Of a stretch of DNA of 55,452 bases, positions 33,097 through 41,863 are shown piece by piece. The first letter of the stretch is position 1. Each line of letters begins with the position of its first letter. The position numbers and the translations under genes were made by a program. The stretch comes from Streptomyces sp. BV286 (GTDB lineage: Bacteria; Actinomycetota; Actinomycetes; Streptomycetales; Streptomycetaceae): contig NZ_JAHRIB010000055.1 of the NCBI RefSeq assembly GCF_019090165.1, positions 1-55,452 on the forward strand. The letters are read 5' to 3'. The notes beneath the pieces are model-generated. The model ran no database searches, had not been told where the DNA came from, and was given only the letters and a program-made list of their open reading frames with translations.

Positions 33097-33935
33097 GGGC
33101 TCACCGCCTTGCGGACGAGCGCCGCCGCCTCGCCGCGGCCGAGGCGGCCGTCGGCGACCACGGTGACGACCCGGCGTACGACGGTCTCACCGGCCGGGAC
33201 GGGCAGCCGCTCCTCGGGGGCGAGGGACGAGCCGACGCCCGGGTACTCGGCGGTGCGCACGAACCACGGGTCGCGGCGGGTGAGGTCGGTGGCTCCGGCG
33301 AACACCAGCGTCCAGTTCGCGCCCGCGAGCGCCACCCAGCCGGTGCGCGCCCCGTGCGCCGCCTCCTCGCCCTCGGTGTCCGCGGTGAACACGGCGGGCG
33401 GCTCGGCCTCCTTGCGGGCCCGCCAGAAGAAGCCGCCGTAGGCCGCGCCGGGCCGGCCGTTGGTCGCCGGGCTGCCGATCGACAGGGGTTCGGACGTGGT
33501 GTTGGTGAGCGAGAAGGTGAAGTCCAGCGCCCAGGCCGTCTCGGTGAGTTCGGTGGCCGCGACCGTACGCCGCTCGCGCAGCAGCTCGGCCCCCGCGGCC
33601 ACCCAGCGCAGCTCCTCCACGAAGCCGTCGGGGTCGCGCAGCTGGAAGGCGGAGTGCCGCTGGGCGCCGTGGTTGTCCAGCTCGGTCGGGCCCTGGTCGC
33701 GCACGTATGTGCGGCCGCCCCAGAAGTTGTGCCCCTCGACGTCGGGTACGGCGACACCGACGCCGAGGTGATGGAGGTGGTCGGCGGGGCTGAGCTCGGT
33801 GACAGCCGTGCCGGCCAGGGTGGTGACGGGGTGCAGGTAGGGACGCGGCGACAGCTTGGGCGCCAGCTCGGGCCGGGTGATGTAACGGCCGACCGGGCGG
33901 CCCGCGACGCGCAGGACCAGCGACTCGTTGTTCAT
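33093..33935 (-). CDS. PmoA-like protein (DUF6807)
   Basis: A 280-residue protein of the family annotated as methane oxygenase PmoA-like, a name that does not describe its role in Actinobacteria. Seen: HPVTTLAGTAVTELSPADH followed by a His-rich HLHHLGVGVAV, then GHNFWGGRTYV and a galactose-mutarotase-like run of beta strands. No signal peptide. Its ATG shares one base with the preceding Gfo/Idh/MocA stop codon and its stop overlaps the GH43 start. In many sugar loci this family sits next to Gfo/Idh/MocA enzymes, suggesting a shared, uncharacterised sugar reaction. Confidence 0.85.
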   Translation of the reverse strand: MNNESLVLRVAGRPVGRYITRPELAPKLSPRPYLHPVTTLAGTAVTELSPADHLHHLGVGVAVPDVEGHNFWGGRTYVRDQGPTELDNHGAQRHSAFQLRDPDGFVEELRWVAAGAELLRERRTVAATELTETAWALDFTFSLTNTTSEPLSIGSPATNGRPGAAYGGFFWRARKEAEPPAVFTADTEGEEAAHGARTGWVALAGANWTLVFAGATDLTRRDPWFVRTAEYPGVGSSLAPEERLPVPAGETVVRRVVTVVADGRLGRGEAAALVRKAVSP

Positions 33936-35152
33936 CAGGTGCTCACCTCTTTCGGAGGTGCCCAGGAGGCACCCAGCTCGGAGTAGAGGGCGAGGGTGTC
34001 GGCGGCGGCCTCGACGAGTCCGTCGACTCCGTGCACGACCCGGCGGTTCTCCTCGGGTTCGAGGTACCAGGCGTCGGCGGGCAGGGCGAGCGGGTCGGGC
34101 GCCTGCCGGATCGCTTCGACGACCTTCATGAAGGCGCCCGTCGACTCCGGTGCGACCAGCAGCTCGGCCCGGCCTTCGAGGTGCTCGACGAGGTTCTCCA
34201 GCAGGTCGGTCCTTGCGTACGTGTACTCCTGCGGGCCGTGCCCCGAGCGCTGGACGAGGACGCGGTCCTGCTTGTACCAGAAGGTGATCCGGCCGCTGGT
34301 GCCGTGCACGAGGACGTACGGATCGCCGGGGTGCTCGGCGCACAGGGTCGCGGCGACGGTGATGCGGCTGCCGGCCGTGGTGGTGACGCGGACGCAGGAG
34401 GTGTCGTCGGACTCGATGTCGTTGGCGCGCAGCAGTTCGGTCTCGATGCCGGTGACGTCCTCGGCGCGGGTGGCGCCGTCGAGGGCGAGGGCGGTGGCCA
34501 CGGCGTGGGCGAGGGGGTTGGTCAGTACGCCGTCGAGGACGTCGACCCCGTTCATCCGGCGTCGTCCCGCCCAGGGTGCGCGGCGGTAGTACTCCTCGGC
34601 GCGCGCCCAGGCACCGGCCCCGCCGATGCCGTCCACCCGGCCGATGGTGCCCTGCGCGACCAGCTCCCGGATCGCGGGCACGGCGTGCGAGCCCAGCGAC
34701 TGGAAGCCGATCTGGCAGACGACGCCGGCCGTGGCGACCCCGTCGGCCATCCGGCGGAACTCCGCGTACGACGGCGCGGGCGGCTTCTCCAGCAGCAGGT
34801 GGACGCCCCTGGCGGCGGCCGTCAGCGCGAGGTCGGTGTGGGTGGGGATCGGCGTGCAGATCACGGCGATCGCGGCGCCGGTGGAGTCCAGCAGGGCGCC
34901 GAAGTCGGCGGACTGCGCGGGGAGTTCGCCCGGCGCCCCGAAGTCCTCCAGCTCCTCGCCGGTGAGCGGGGTGAGTTCGCAGATCCCCGCGAGGCGTACC
35001 AGGCCCTTGTCCTGGAGGCGGCGGATGTTCTGCAGGTGCCAGCGGCCGTGACCGCGGGCGCCCGCGAGGACGACGGGGACGGGGCCTTCGTACGAGGTCG
35101 TGGAGGTCATGGACCCCATCGAAGCGGTACCGGGCCCGGTGGCGGCGCTCAT
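33935..35152 (-). CDS. Gfo/Idh/MocA-family oxidoreductase
   Basis: A 405-residue NAD(P)-dependent sugar oxidoreductase. Seen: an N-terminal Rossmann fold (about 25-150) with VVLAGARGHGRWHLQNI and the EKPPAPSY motif whose Lys is catalytic in this family; then the alpha/beta C-terminal domain with a DVLDGVLTNPLAHAVA helix holding the conserved Asp/His. The start at 35152 overlaps the pectate lyase stop (ATGA); two internal ATG codons (35119 and 35110) are alternatives, because the first 20 residues look dispensable. It probably oxidises an imported sugar or uronide together with the adjacent PmoA-like protein; substrate unknown. Confidence 0.92.
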   Translation of the reverse strand: MSAATGPGTASMGSMTSTTSYEGPVPVVLAGARGHGRWHLQNIRRLQDKGLVRLAGICELTPLTGEELEDFGAPGELPAQSADFGALLDSTGAAIAVICTPIPTHTDLALTAAARGVHLLLEKPPAPSYAEFRRMADGVATAGVVCQIGFQSLGSHAVPAIRELVAQGTIGRVDGIGGAGAWARAEEYYRRAPWAGRRRMNGVDVLDGVLTNPLAHAVATALALDGATRAEDVTGIETELLRANDIESDDTSCVRVTTTAGSRITVAATLCAEHPGDPYVLVHGTSGRITFWYKQDRVLVQRSGHGPQEYTYARTDLLENLVEHLEGRAELLVAPESTGAFMKVVEAIRQAPDPLALPADAWYLEPEENRRVVHGVDGLVEAAADTLALYSELGASWAPPKEVST

Positions 35153-36483
35153 CGGATCCTCCCCGCTCCCGCGCCGCGCGCCACGTCACGGTCGGCCTTG
35201 GCTGCGCTGTCGACCGTGCCGTGCAGGGCGGGCGTCCAGCCGACGTCGGCGGTCAGATCGCGTTCGCTGCCGGAGTTGTAGGCGTTGTGGATGGTGAGCA
35301 GGTCGACGGGGAAGCCGTTGAAGAGCGTGCCGGTCTGGTGCAGGGCCGTGCCGTTCCAGCTCTTCACCAGGTCGGCCGCCTCGATGTGGCCGGGCGTGGT
35401 GAAGGCGTTGTTCTCGGCGTAGAGGGCCGACTCGGTGGAGACGCCGAGCGAGTAGCGGTGGTCGTGGGCGTCGGCCGGGACGACGTACCGGTTGTTGTAG
35501 AGGTGCACCTGACCGAAGCGGACGCGCGGAGCGCGCTGGACGACGGACTCGAACTCGTTGTGGTGCAGGGTGACGCGGAGCCTGCCGCGGTCGCCGGTGG
35601 CCGTGTCGCCGTTGCCGATCAGCATCGCCTTGTCGTGGTCGGCGAACCGGCTCCAGGAGACGGTGACCAGGTCGGAGGCGTTGGTGATGTCCAACAGGCC
35701 GTCGTGGCGCAGGTAGTTGCGGCCGAAGTGGGTCGGCTCGTCCTCGTCGGGGTGGCCCTTGTCGGAGGCCGTGACGTGGTCGATCCACACATGGGTGGCG
35801 CCGCGCAGCCACAGCGTGTCGTAGGCCGTCTTCCAGTCGCCGAGGCCGCCGGTGTTGGGCTGCCAGACGGGGAAGCAGTCGTAGGCGTCCCGCAGTTCGA
35901 GGTTGCGGACGATGACGTTGTCCGCGTCGCGGACCTGGAGGCTCGCGCCCTTCAGTACGGCGCTGTCGCCGAGCCCGACGATCGTGGTGTTGGAGCCGAC
36001 GGTCAGTTCCACCCGGGCCGCCTGGGCCGCGGCGGAGGCCTGGCGGGCCTCCTCCTGCGGGCCGGCGGGCCTGGCGGAGCCCCAGGTCCGCGGGTCGTAC
36101 GCGGCGAGGTACTTCTTCAGGTCGTAGCCGCCGGTCGCGTAGTCGTCGCAGTCCAGCCGCCTGCCCGCGTCGTCGGTGTTGGCGTCGATCGTCCCCGCGA
36201 CCTTGATGATCTTCGGGGTCGCGCTGCCGCCGTCGAGGGCGCGGACCAGTCCGGCCCGGTCGCGCACGGTGAAGACATGGGCGTCGTCTGCGGAGGAACC
36301 CCCCGTGGTACCTCCGTCGGCGGCCGCCCAGCCGTCGTTCGCGGGCAGGGTGTCGCGGCTGATGTCGCGCGCCTCGGCGTTCGCGGGTGCCCCGAGGGCG
36401 GCCAGCATCGCGCCGGTGAGGCCGGCCTGGAGGGCGCGGCGCCCTCCTCTCGTACGCGGCAGCGGGACGCGTATGCGTCTCAT
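35149..36483 (-). CDS. Secreted pectate lyase, family PL1 (second copy)
   Basis: A 444-residue secreted lyase, paralogue of the gene at 25646-26950. Seen: an arginine-rich N-terminus and hydrophobic signal (to about residue 36); HVWIDHVTASDKGHPDED; the calcium region LRHDGLLDITNASDLVTVSW; and the catalytic Arg317 with Arg322 in VQRAPRVRFGQVHLYNN. All motifs are intact. The ATG at 36483 overlaps the permease stop (ATGA) and its stop overlaps the oxidoreductase start (ATGA). An extracellular lyase embedded between transporter and cytoplasmic enzyme genes with no gaps shows one co-translated unit for cutting and import. Confidence 0.94.
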   Translation of the reverse strand: MRRIRVPLPRTRGGRRALQAGLTGAMLAALGAPANAEARDISRDTLPANDGWAAADGGTTGGSSADDAHVFTVRDRAGLVRALDGGSATPKIIKVAGTIDANTDDAGRRLDCDDYATGGYDLKKYLAAYDPRTWGSARPAGPQEEARQASAAAQAARVELTVGSNTTIVGLGDSAVLKGASLQVRDADNVIVRNLELRDAYDCFPVWQPNTGGLGDWKTAYDTLWLRGATHVWIDHVTASDKGHPDEDEPTHFGRNYLRHDGLLDITNASDLVTVSWSRFADHDKAMLIGNGDTATGDRGRLRVTLHHNEFESVVQRAPRVRFGQVHLYNNRYVVPADAHDHRYSLGVSTESALYAENNAFTTPGHIEAADLVKSWNGTALHQTGTLFNGFPVDLLTIHNAYNSGSERDLTADVGWTPALHGTVDSAAKADRDVARGAGAGRIR

Positions 36484-37382
36484 CCCTTCACCGCCCCGGC
36501 GCTGAAGCCCGTGATCAGCCACTTCTGGATGAAGGCGAAGACGATCACGACGGGCACGGCCGCGATGATGCCGCCTGCGGCGAGTGCGCCGAGGTCGACG
36601 CTGTCGGCGCTCATCAGGCTGTTGAGGCCGACGGGGATCGTCTGCTTCTCCTGGTTGCTGAGGAACATCAGCGCGAACAGGAAGTGGTTCCAGGAGTGCA
36701 CGAAGGCGAAGGAGCCCACCGCGATCAGCCCGGGCCGCAGCAGGGGCAGGACGACGACCCGGAAACCGGTGAAGCGGTTGCAGCCGTCCACCCAGGCGGC
36801 CTCTTCGAGGGAGTACGGCACGTTCCGGATGAAGCCGCTGATCAGGATCATCGACAGCGGCAGCTGGAAGACCGTCTCGGCGATGATGACGCTGCCCAGC
36901 GAGTTGATCATCTGGAGCTCGGCGAAGATCTGGAACAGCGGCACCAGCAGCAGCGCGCCCGGCACGAACTGCGAGCAGAGCAGCGCCAGCATGAAGGCAC
37001 GCTTGATCTTGAAGTCGAAGCGGGCGAGGGCGTAGCCGCCGGCCAGTGCGACGAGCGTGGTCATGAGGAGCGTGGCGATGCCGACGTACACGCTGTTCTC
37101 GAAGTACGTGCCGAAGCTGCGGTCGTTCCAGACCTTGTCGAAGTGCTCGAACGTCATCGGCCAGGGCACGAGCGAGGTCGAGCCGGTCGGCCTCAGGGCG
37201 AAGAGCAGGATCCAGTAGAAGGGGATGAGCGTGAAGAGCAGGTAGATGCCGAGCGGGAGATAGATCTGCCAGCGCGGCGCCTCGTCCCATGCGCGCCTGG
37301 TCTTGTTCGGGCGCTGCGGCGGTTCGTCGGCCACCGGCGCGGGCACGGCCGGAACAACGGTGTCGATGTCCTTGGTGATCAC
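36480..37382 (-). CDS. ABC sugar importer permease (MalG-like)
   Basis: A 300-residue inner-membrane permease. Seen: a cytoplasmic N-terminus, about six membrane segments, and the EAA loop EEAAWVDGCNRFTGFRVVVLPLLRPG that contacts the ATPase. Start GTG at 37382 overlaps the stop of the other permease (GTGA); the open frame further upstream is a shadow. The short N-terminal region with repeated Val/Pro/Ala is ordinary for this class. Second half of the importer whose binding protein is at 28050-29411. No ATPase gene is nearby; Streptomyces importers of this class commonly share the distant MsiK ATPase. Confidence 0.94.
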   Translation of the reverse strand: MITKDIDTVVPAVPAPVADEPPQRPNKTRRAWDEAPRWQIYLPLGIYLLFTLIPFYWILLFALRPTGSTSLVPWPMTFEHFDKVWNDRSFGTYFENSVYVGIATLLMTTLVALAGGYALARFDFKIKRAFMLALLCSQFVPGALLLVPLFQIFAELQMINSLGSVIIAETVFQLPLSMILISGFIRNVPYSLEEAAWVDGCNRFTGFRVVVLPLLRPGLIAVGSFAFVHSWNHFLFALMFLSNQEKQTIPVGLNSLMSADSVDLGALAAGGIIAAVPVVIVFAFIQKWLITGFSAGAVKG

Positions 37383-38317
37383 TTGTCCCCACCCACTCCG
37401 AACTTGCTCAGCCGCAGATAGACCATCGAACAGAAGAGCAGGATCACGAACGCGACGGTGGTCAGGGCCGAGGCGTAGCCGAAGTTGTGTGCGTCGACAC
37501 TGGTGTTGGCGATGTAGAGCGGGAGTGTCGTCGTTTCTCCCGCGGGTCCGCCGCCGGTCAGTGTGTAGAGCAGGTCGACGTTGTTGAACTCCCAGACCGC
37601 GCGCAGCAGTGTGGAGAGGATGATCGCGTCCTTGAGGTGGGGCAGTGTGATGTGCACGAACTGCTTGAAGCGGCTGGCGCCGTCGACCTCGGCGGCCTCG
37701 TAGAGGTCCTTCGACACGGACTGGAGGTCGGCGAGGATGAGGATCGCGAAGAAGGGCACGCCTCGCCAGAGGTCGGCGACCACCGTCGCAGGGAAGACCG
37801 TCGAGGTGTCGGACAGCCAGCTCGTGCCGTACTCCCCGATGCCCATGTCGGCGAGGTAACGGGTGATGCCCGTCTGGGAGTTGTAGAGCAGTACCCAGAT
37901 CGCGGAGGTGAGCACGCCGGAGACGGCCCAGGGCGAGAAGACCATGGCGCGGCCGAGCGAGCGGCCCACGAAGGTCTGGTTGACGATCAGTGCGAGCGCC
38001 AGGCCGAACAGCAGCTGGAGTCCGACCTCGACGACGACCCACTTCGCGCTGAAGACCAGCGTGTCCCAGAACATCGGGTCCTCGGTGAAGAGGTGCACGA
38101 AGTTGTCGAAGCCCGCGAAGCCGTTCCGCCACGGTTTGGTGGGGTTGAAGTCCTGGAGGCTGTAGTAGAAGACGCTGAGCACCGGGTAGGCGATGAAGCC
38201 CAGCATCAGCAGTCCCGCCGGGGCGATCAGCAGATACGGGAGCCTGCGAGGCGTCGCCGAGCCACGGCGCCGCCGGGGTGGCGCGGGCTGCTTCGCCACG
38301 GCTGCGGCTTGGGCCAT
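37379..38317 (-). CDS. ABC sugar importer permease (MalF-like)
   Basis: A 312-residue inner-membrane permease, first gene of the long overlapping chain that runs to 31546. Seen: an arginine-rich cytoplasmic N-terminus (PPRRRRGS), six membrane segments, and the EAA loop YEAAEVDGASRFKQFVHITLPHL. ATG at 38317 follows GGAGAAC. The 137-base region upstream carries a LacI-type candidate operator (38378-38389). The importer probably takes up oligosaccharides released by the surrounding pectinases. Confidence 0.94.
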   Translation of the reverse strand: MAQAAAVAKQPAPPRRRRGSATPRRLPYLLIAPAGLLMLGFIAYPVLSVFYYSLQDFNPTKPWRNGFAGFDNFVHLFTEDPMFWDTLVFSAKWVVVEVGLQLLFGLALALIVNQTFVGRSLGRAMVFSPWAVSGVLTSAIWVLLYNSQTGITRYLADMGIGEYGTSWLSDTSTVFPATVVADLWRGVPFFAILILADLQSVSKDLYEAAEVDGASRFKQFVHITLPHLKDAIILSTLLRAVWEFNNVDLLYTLTGGGPAGETTTLPLYIANTSVDAHNFGYASALTTVAFVILLFCSMVYLRLSKFGVGGDK

Positions 38318-38377
38318 GACTGTTCTCCGTTCTCGGGTGTGCGGGTCGAGCCGGTGGTACGGGCGCCCGGCCTGAGG

Positions 38378-38389
38378 GCAAGCGCTTTC
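38378..38389. promoter_or_regulatory. Candidate LacI-type operator before the permease operon
   Basis: GCAAGCGCTTTC, containing the palindrome AAGCGCTT, about 60 bases upstream of the first permease ATG. It matches the palindrome at 31476-31487 in 11 of 12 positions. A site here would control import and the enzyme chain downstream. Confidence 0.5.
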
Positions 38390-38454
38390 ACGTACGGTGT
38401 GCGTGAGCCCGGGCCGCGAGGTGCGCGGCTCCGGGGTGGTTCAGGAGGTACGGG

Positions 38455-40227
38455 TCAACCCGCGTACGGGTCGGCCACCTTGCCCGGCCGGGCCAGGAAG
38501 GCGAAGTCGCAGCCGGTGTCGGCCTGCGTGATCTGTTCGTTGTAGAGCGCGCCGTAGCCGCGCTCGTAGCGCTCGGGCGGCGCGGTCCACTGCGCCCGGC
38601 GCCGCTCCAGTTCCTCGTCGTCCACGTTGAGTCGCAGCGTGCGTGAGGCGACGTCGAGGGTGATGGAGTCCCCGGTGCGGACCAGGGCGAGCGGCCCGCC
38701 GATGTACGACTCGGGTGCCACGTGCAGCACGCACGCGCCGTAACTCGTGCCGCTCATCCGGGCGTCGGAGATCCGCACCATGTCCCGGACGCCCTGCTTC
38801 AGCAGGTGGTCGGGGATCGGCAGCATCCCGTACTCGGGCATGCCCGGGCCGCCCTTGGGGCCGGCGTTGCGCAGCACCAGCACGGTGTCGGCGGTGATGC
38901 CCAACTCCGGGTCGTTGATGGTGCGTTGCATGGTCCTGTAGTCGTCGAAGACGACTGCCGAACCGGTGTGCTTGAGCAGGTGGGGCTCGGCGGAGATGTG
39001 CTTGATGACCGCGCCGTCGGGGCAGAGGTTGCCGCGCAGGACGGCGACGCCTCCCTCGGCGGCGACGGGGTTCTCCCGGGTGCGGATGACGTCGTCGTTG
39101 TGCACCTGCGCGGAGGCGAGCTGTTCGCGCATGCTGTCGTGCGAGACGGTCGGCCGGTCCAGGTGCAGCAGGTCGGTGATCCGCGACAGGAACCCGGGCA
39201 GTCCGCCGGCGAAGTGGAAGTCCTCCATGAGGTACGTCCGGCCGCCGGGCCGCACGTTCGCGAGGACGGGCACCGTGCGGGCGATCCGGTCGAAGTCGTC
39301 GAGGGTGAGCCGGGCTCCGGCTCGTCCGGCCATCGCGATCAGGTGGATGACGGCGTTGGTGGAGCCGCCGAGTCCGAGGACGGTCGTCACGGCGTCCTCG
39401 AACGCCTCCTGGGTGAGGATGGCGGACAACCTGCGGTCCTGGCGGACGAGTTCGACGATCCTGAGCCCCGAGGCAGCGGCCATCCGGTCGTGCCCGGAGT
39501 CGACGGCCGGGATGCTGGAGGCGCCCGGCACGGTGACCCCGAGAGCCTCGGCCGCCGCGGTGAGCGTGGACGCCGTACCCATGGTCATGCAGTGCCCGGG
39601 CGAGCGCGCGAGACCGCTCTCCAGTTCGGTCATCTCGCAGTCGCCGATGAGTCCGGCGCGCTTGTCGTCCCAGTACTTCCACATGTCGGTGCCCGAGCCG
39701 AGGATCTCGTTGCGCCAGTGGCCGGGCAGCATGGGTCCGGCGGGCACGAACACGGTCGGCAGGTCGACGGTCGCGGCGCCCATGAGCAGCGCGGGTGTGG
39801 ACTTGTCGCAGCCGCCCATGAGGACGGCCCCGTCCACGGGGTACGACCGCAGCAGTTCCTCGGTCTCCATCGCGAGCATGTTGCGGTAGAGCATCGGGGT
39901 CGGCTTCTGGAAGGTCTCGCTGAGCGTCGACACCGGGAACTCCAGCGGGAATCCGCCGGCCTGCCACACGCCCCGCTTGACCGCCTGGGCACGGTCCCGC
40001 AGGTGTACGTGACAGGGGTTGATGTCGGACCAGGTGTTGAGGATCGCGATGACCGGCTTGCCGAGGTGCTCCTCGGGCAGGTAGCCGAGCTGGCGGGTGC
40101 GGGCGCGGTGGCTGAAGGAGCGCAGGCCCTCGGTTCCGTACCACTGGTGGCTGCGCAACTGCCTCGGGGCGTCCGGGGTCAGGTTCTCGTCGGCCGTTGC
40201 CGGACCGGCGTCGCCGGCGTCGGTCAT
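38455..40227 (-). CDS. IlvD/Edd-family sugar-acid dehydratase (L-arabinonate dehydratase-like)
   Basis: A 590-residue iron-sulphur dehydratase that turns an aldonate into its 2-keto-3-deoxy form. Seen: cluster cysteines Cys72 (DINPCHVH), Cys140 (MGGCDKS) and Cys213 (PGHCMTMG), and the DSGHDRMAAASGLRIVE region. The N-terminal QLRSHQWYGTEG and overall pattern resemble L-arabinonate dehydratases more than IlvD. ATG at 40227 overlaps the preceding DHDPS-family stop (ATGA). With that gene it forms an arabinonate to 2-oxoglutarate-semialdehyde route; action on another sugar acid, such as galactarate, cannot be excluded. Confidence 0.9.
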   Translation of the reverse strand: MTDAGDAGPATADENLTPDAPRQLRSHQWYGTEGLRSFSHRARTRQLGYLPEEHLGKPVIAILNTWSDINPCHVHLRDRAQAVKRGVWQAGGFPLEFPVSTLSETFQKPTPMLYRNMLAMETEELLRSYPVDGAVLMGGCDKSTPALLMGAATVDLPTVFVPAGPMLPGHWRNEILGSGTDMWKYWDDKRAGLIGDCEMTELESGLARSPGHCMTMGTASTLTAAAEALGVTVPGASSIPAVDSGHDRMAAASGLRIVELVRQDRRLSAILTQEAFEDAVTTVLGLGGSTNAVIHLIAMAGRAGARLTLDDFDRIARTVPVLANVRPGGRTYLMEDFHFAGGLPGFLSRITDLLHLDRPTVSHDSMREQLASAQVHNDDVIRTRENPVAAEGGVAVLRGNLCPDGAVIKHISAEPHLLKHTGSAVVFDDYRTMQRTINDPELGITADTVLVLRNAGPKGGPGMPEYGMLPIPDHLLKQGVRDMVRISDARMSGTSYGACVLHVAPESYIGGPLALVRTGDSITLDVASRTLRLNVDDEELERRRAQWTAPPERYERGYGALYNEQITQADTGCDFAFLARPGKVADPYAG

Positions 40228-41141
40228 ATGGACCACCCCGCTGCGATGGCGGCGACCTCGGCGCGTTCGGGCTCGGGGAGCTGCTTGCTCGGTGCGCGGA
40301 CCTCGCGGCGGCACAGGCCGAGCGAGGCCAGGGCCTCCTTCACGACCGTCACGTTGTTGGCGGAGCCGTTGGCCGCGCGCAGTTCCTCGAAGCGGCGGAT
40401 CTGCTCCCAGACCTTCATGGCGCCCGCGTAGTCCCCGGCCCGGAGTGCCTCGATCATGTTCAGCGAGACGGCCGGGGCCACGTTCACGAGTCCCGAGGTG
40501 AATCCCGTCGCTCCCGCCGAGAAGTACGAGGGGGCGTAGGGCTCCGCGAGACCGGCCACCCACACGAAGCGTTCGAGTCCGGCGTCCCGCGCGAAGGCGG
40601 CGAACCGGGCCGCGTCCGGCACGGCGTACTTCACGCCGATGACGTTCGGACAGGCGTCGGCCAGCTCGGCGAGCCGGGTGCCGGCGAGCACCGGGTTGCG
40701 GATGTACGGCACGACGCCCAGCTCGGGTACGGCCTCCGCGATGGCCCGGTGGTAGTCGACCCAGCCGCCCTCGGAGACGTACGGGTGCACGGGCTGATGG
40801 ACCATCACCATCTGTGCCCCGTGGTCACGGGCGTGGCGCGCGGAGGCGACGGCGGTCGGCACGTCGTGCCCCACCCCGACCAGGACGACCGCCCTCTCCC
40901 GGGCCTCCTCGATGGTCAACTCCGTGACGACGCGCCGCTCTTCGGGAGACAGCGCGTAGAACTCGCCGGTGTTGCCGTTCGGCGTGAGGATGCGTACGCC
41001 GCCGTCGAGGATCCGGCGCAGCAGGACGCGGTGGACGTCCAGGTCGATGGAGCCGTCCTCGGCGAACGGGGTCACGGGGATCGCCACCACGTCGGCGAGG
41101 GCGGCCCGCTGGGCCTCGAACGTGGGCGTGGTCGCGGTCAT
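40224..41141 (-). CDS. DHDPS-family aldolase/dehydratase (2-keto-3-deoxy acid)
   Basis: A 305-residue TIM-barrel enzyme of the dihydrodipicolinate synthase superfamily. Seen: the phosphate-binding-like loop PNGNTGEFYALSPEE, Tyr146 (VVPYIRNP) and the Schiff-base Lys171 in IGVKYAVPD. The gene order GntR, DHDPS-family, IlvD/Edd fits the non-phosphorylative L-arabinose pathway, where this enzyme dehydrates 2-keto-3-deoxy-arabinonate to 2-oxoglutarate semialdehyde. It is distinct from the KdgD-type enzyme at 47158-48099 and only distantly similar. Four-base overlaps join it to both neighbours. Confidence 0.9.
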   Translation of the reverse strand: MTATTPTFEAQRAALADVVAIPVTPFAEDGSIDLDVHRVLLRRILDGGVRILTPNGNTGEFYALSPEERRVVTELTIEEARERAVVLVGVGHDVPTAVASARHARDHGAQMVMVHQPVHPYVSEGGWVDYHRAIAEAVPELGVVPYIRNPVLAGTRLAELADACPNVIGVKYAVPDAARFAAFARDAGLERFVWVAGLAEPYAPSYFSAGATGFTSGLVNVAPAVSLNMIEALRAGDYAGAMKVWEQIRRFEELRAANGSANNVTVVKEALASLGLCRREVRAPSKQLPEPERAEVAAIAAGWSI

Positions 41142-41794
41142 TCCTGCTCATCCTTTCCCTGGACCTCGGGGAAGGCCCGTTGCACGAACGAGGCGATGTG
41201 CGAGTGCAGAGCGCGCGCCGCGCCGTCCGAGTCGCCTTCGAGGGCGAGCCGCAGGATCTCCCGGTGCTCGGCCGCCTCGCGTTCCCAGGAGGGGTCGGCG
41301 GCCCAGGCGACCGCGGAGACCAGGGCGGCCTGGTCGCGGACCTCGTCGAGCATCCGGCCGAGCAGCGGGTTGCCGCAGCGGACGTAGAGGGAGCGGTGGA
41401 ACTCGCGGTTGGCGAGGGAGCGTTGGGCGGTGTCGGTGGCGGAGTCGGCGCGTTCGAGCGCCTCGCGCGCCGTGTCGAGGGAGGAGCCGCGCCGGACGGA
41501 CCGTCGTAGTGCCTCCGGCTCCAGCAGCAACCGTACGTCGTACACCTCGCGCGCCATGTCCGCGTCCACCATGCGCACCGTGACGCCCTTGTACTGGTTC
41601 ATCACGACGAGCCCGGTGCCGGCCAGGGTCTTGAGCGCCTCGCGCACCGGGGTCTTGGACACCCCGAACTGTGCGGCGAGCTCGGTCTCGACCAGGGCCT
41701 GCCCTGGGGTCAACTGCCCGGTGAGGATGCGGTGTTTGATCCCTTCCAGCACGAACTGCGTGCGGGAGGGGATCGGCGTGGGCACAGAGGTCAT
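41138..41794 (-). CDS. GntR/FadR-family regulator
   Basis: A 218-residue repressor-type regulator. Seen: an N-terminal winged helix (about 10-78) with VETELAAQFGVSKTPVREALKTL, and an FCD ligand domain (about 85-210) with an all-helical pattern and the Asp/His metal residues expected in this class (for example NREFHRSLYV). UxuR, ExuR and similar GntR-FCD proteins sense sugar acids, matching the two downstream genes. It is first in the operon, overlapping the DHDPS-family gene by four bases. The 41864-41886 inverted repeats just upstream of its ATG are probable autoregulatory sites. Confidence 0.94.
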   Translation of the reverse strand: MTSVPTPIPSRTQFVLEGIKHRILTGQLTPGQALVETELAAQFGVSKTPVREALKTLAGTGLVVMNQYKGVTVRMVDADMAREVYDVRLLLEPEALRRSVRRGSSLDTAREALERADSATDTAQRSLANREFHRSLYVRCGNPLLGRMLDEVRDQAALVSAVAWAADPSWEREAAEHREILRLALEGDSDGAARALHSHIASFVQRAFPEVQGKDEQE

Positions 41795-41863
41795 GCGCGC
41801 CTCTCGGTGTCACGGAGTCCCCAGGGAGCGGGGGCTCGCGTATCTGATCTCGCGTATCGCGTC

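Noticed and set aside
35110..35152. Internal starts for the Gfo/Idh/MocA gene
   Set aside because: The start at 35152 keeps the exact ATGA overlap with the lyase gene, the rule in this operon, although a shorter protein cannot be fully excluded.
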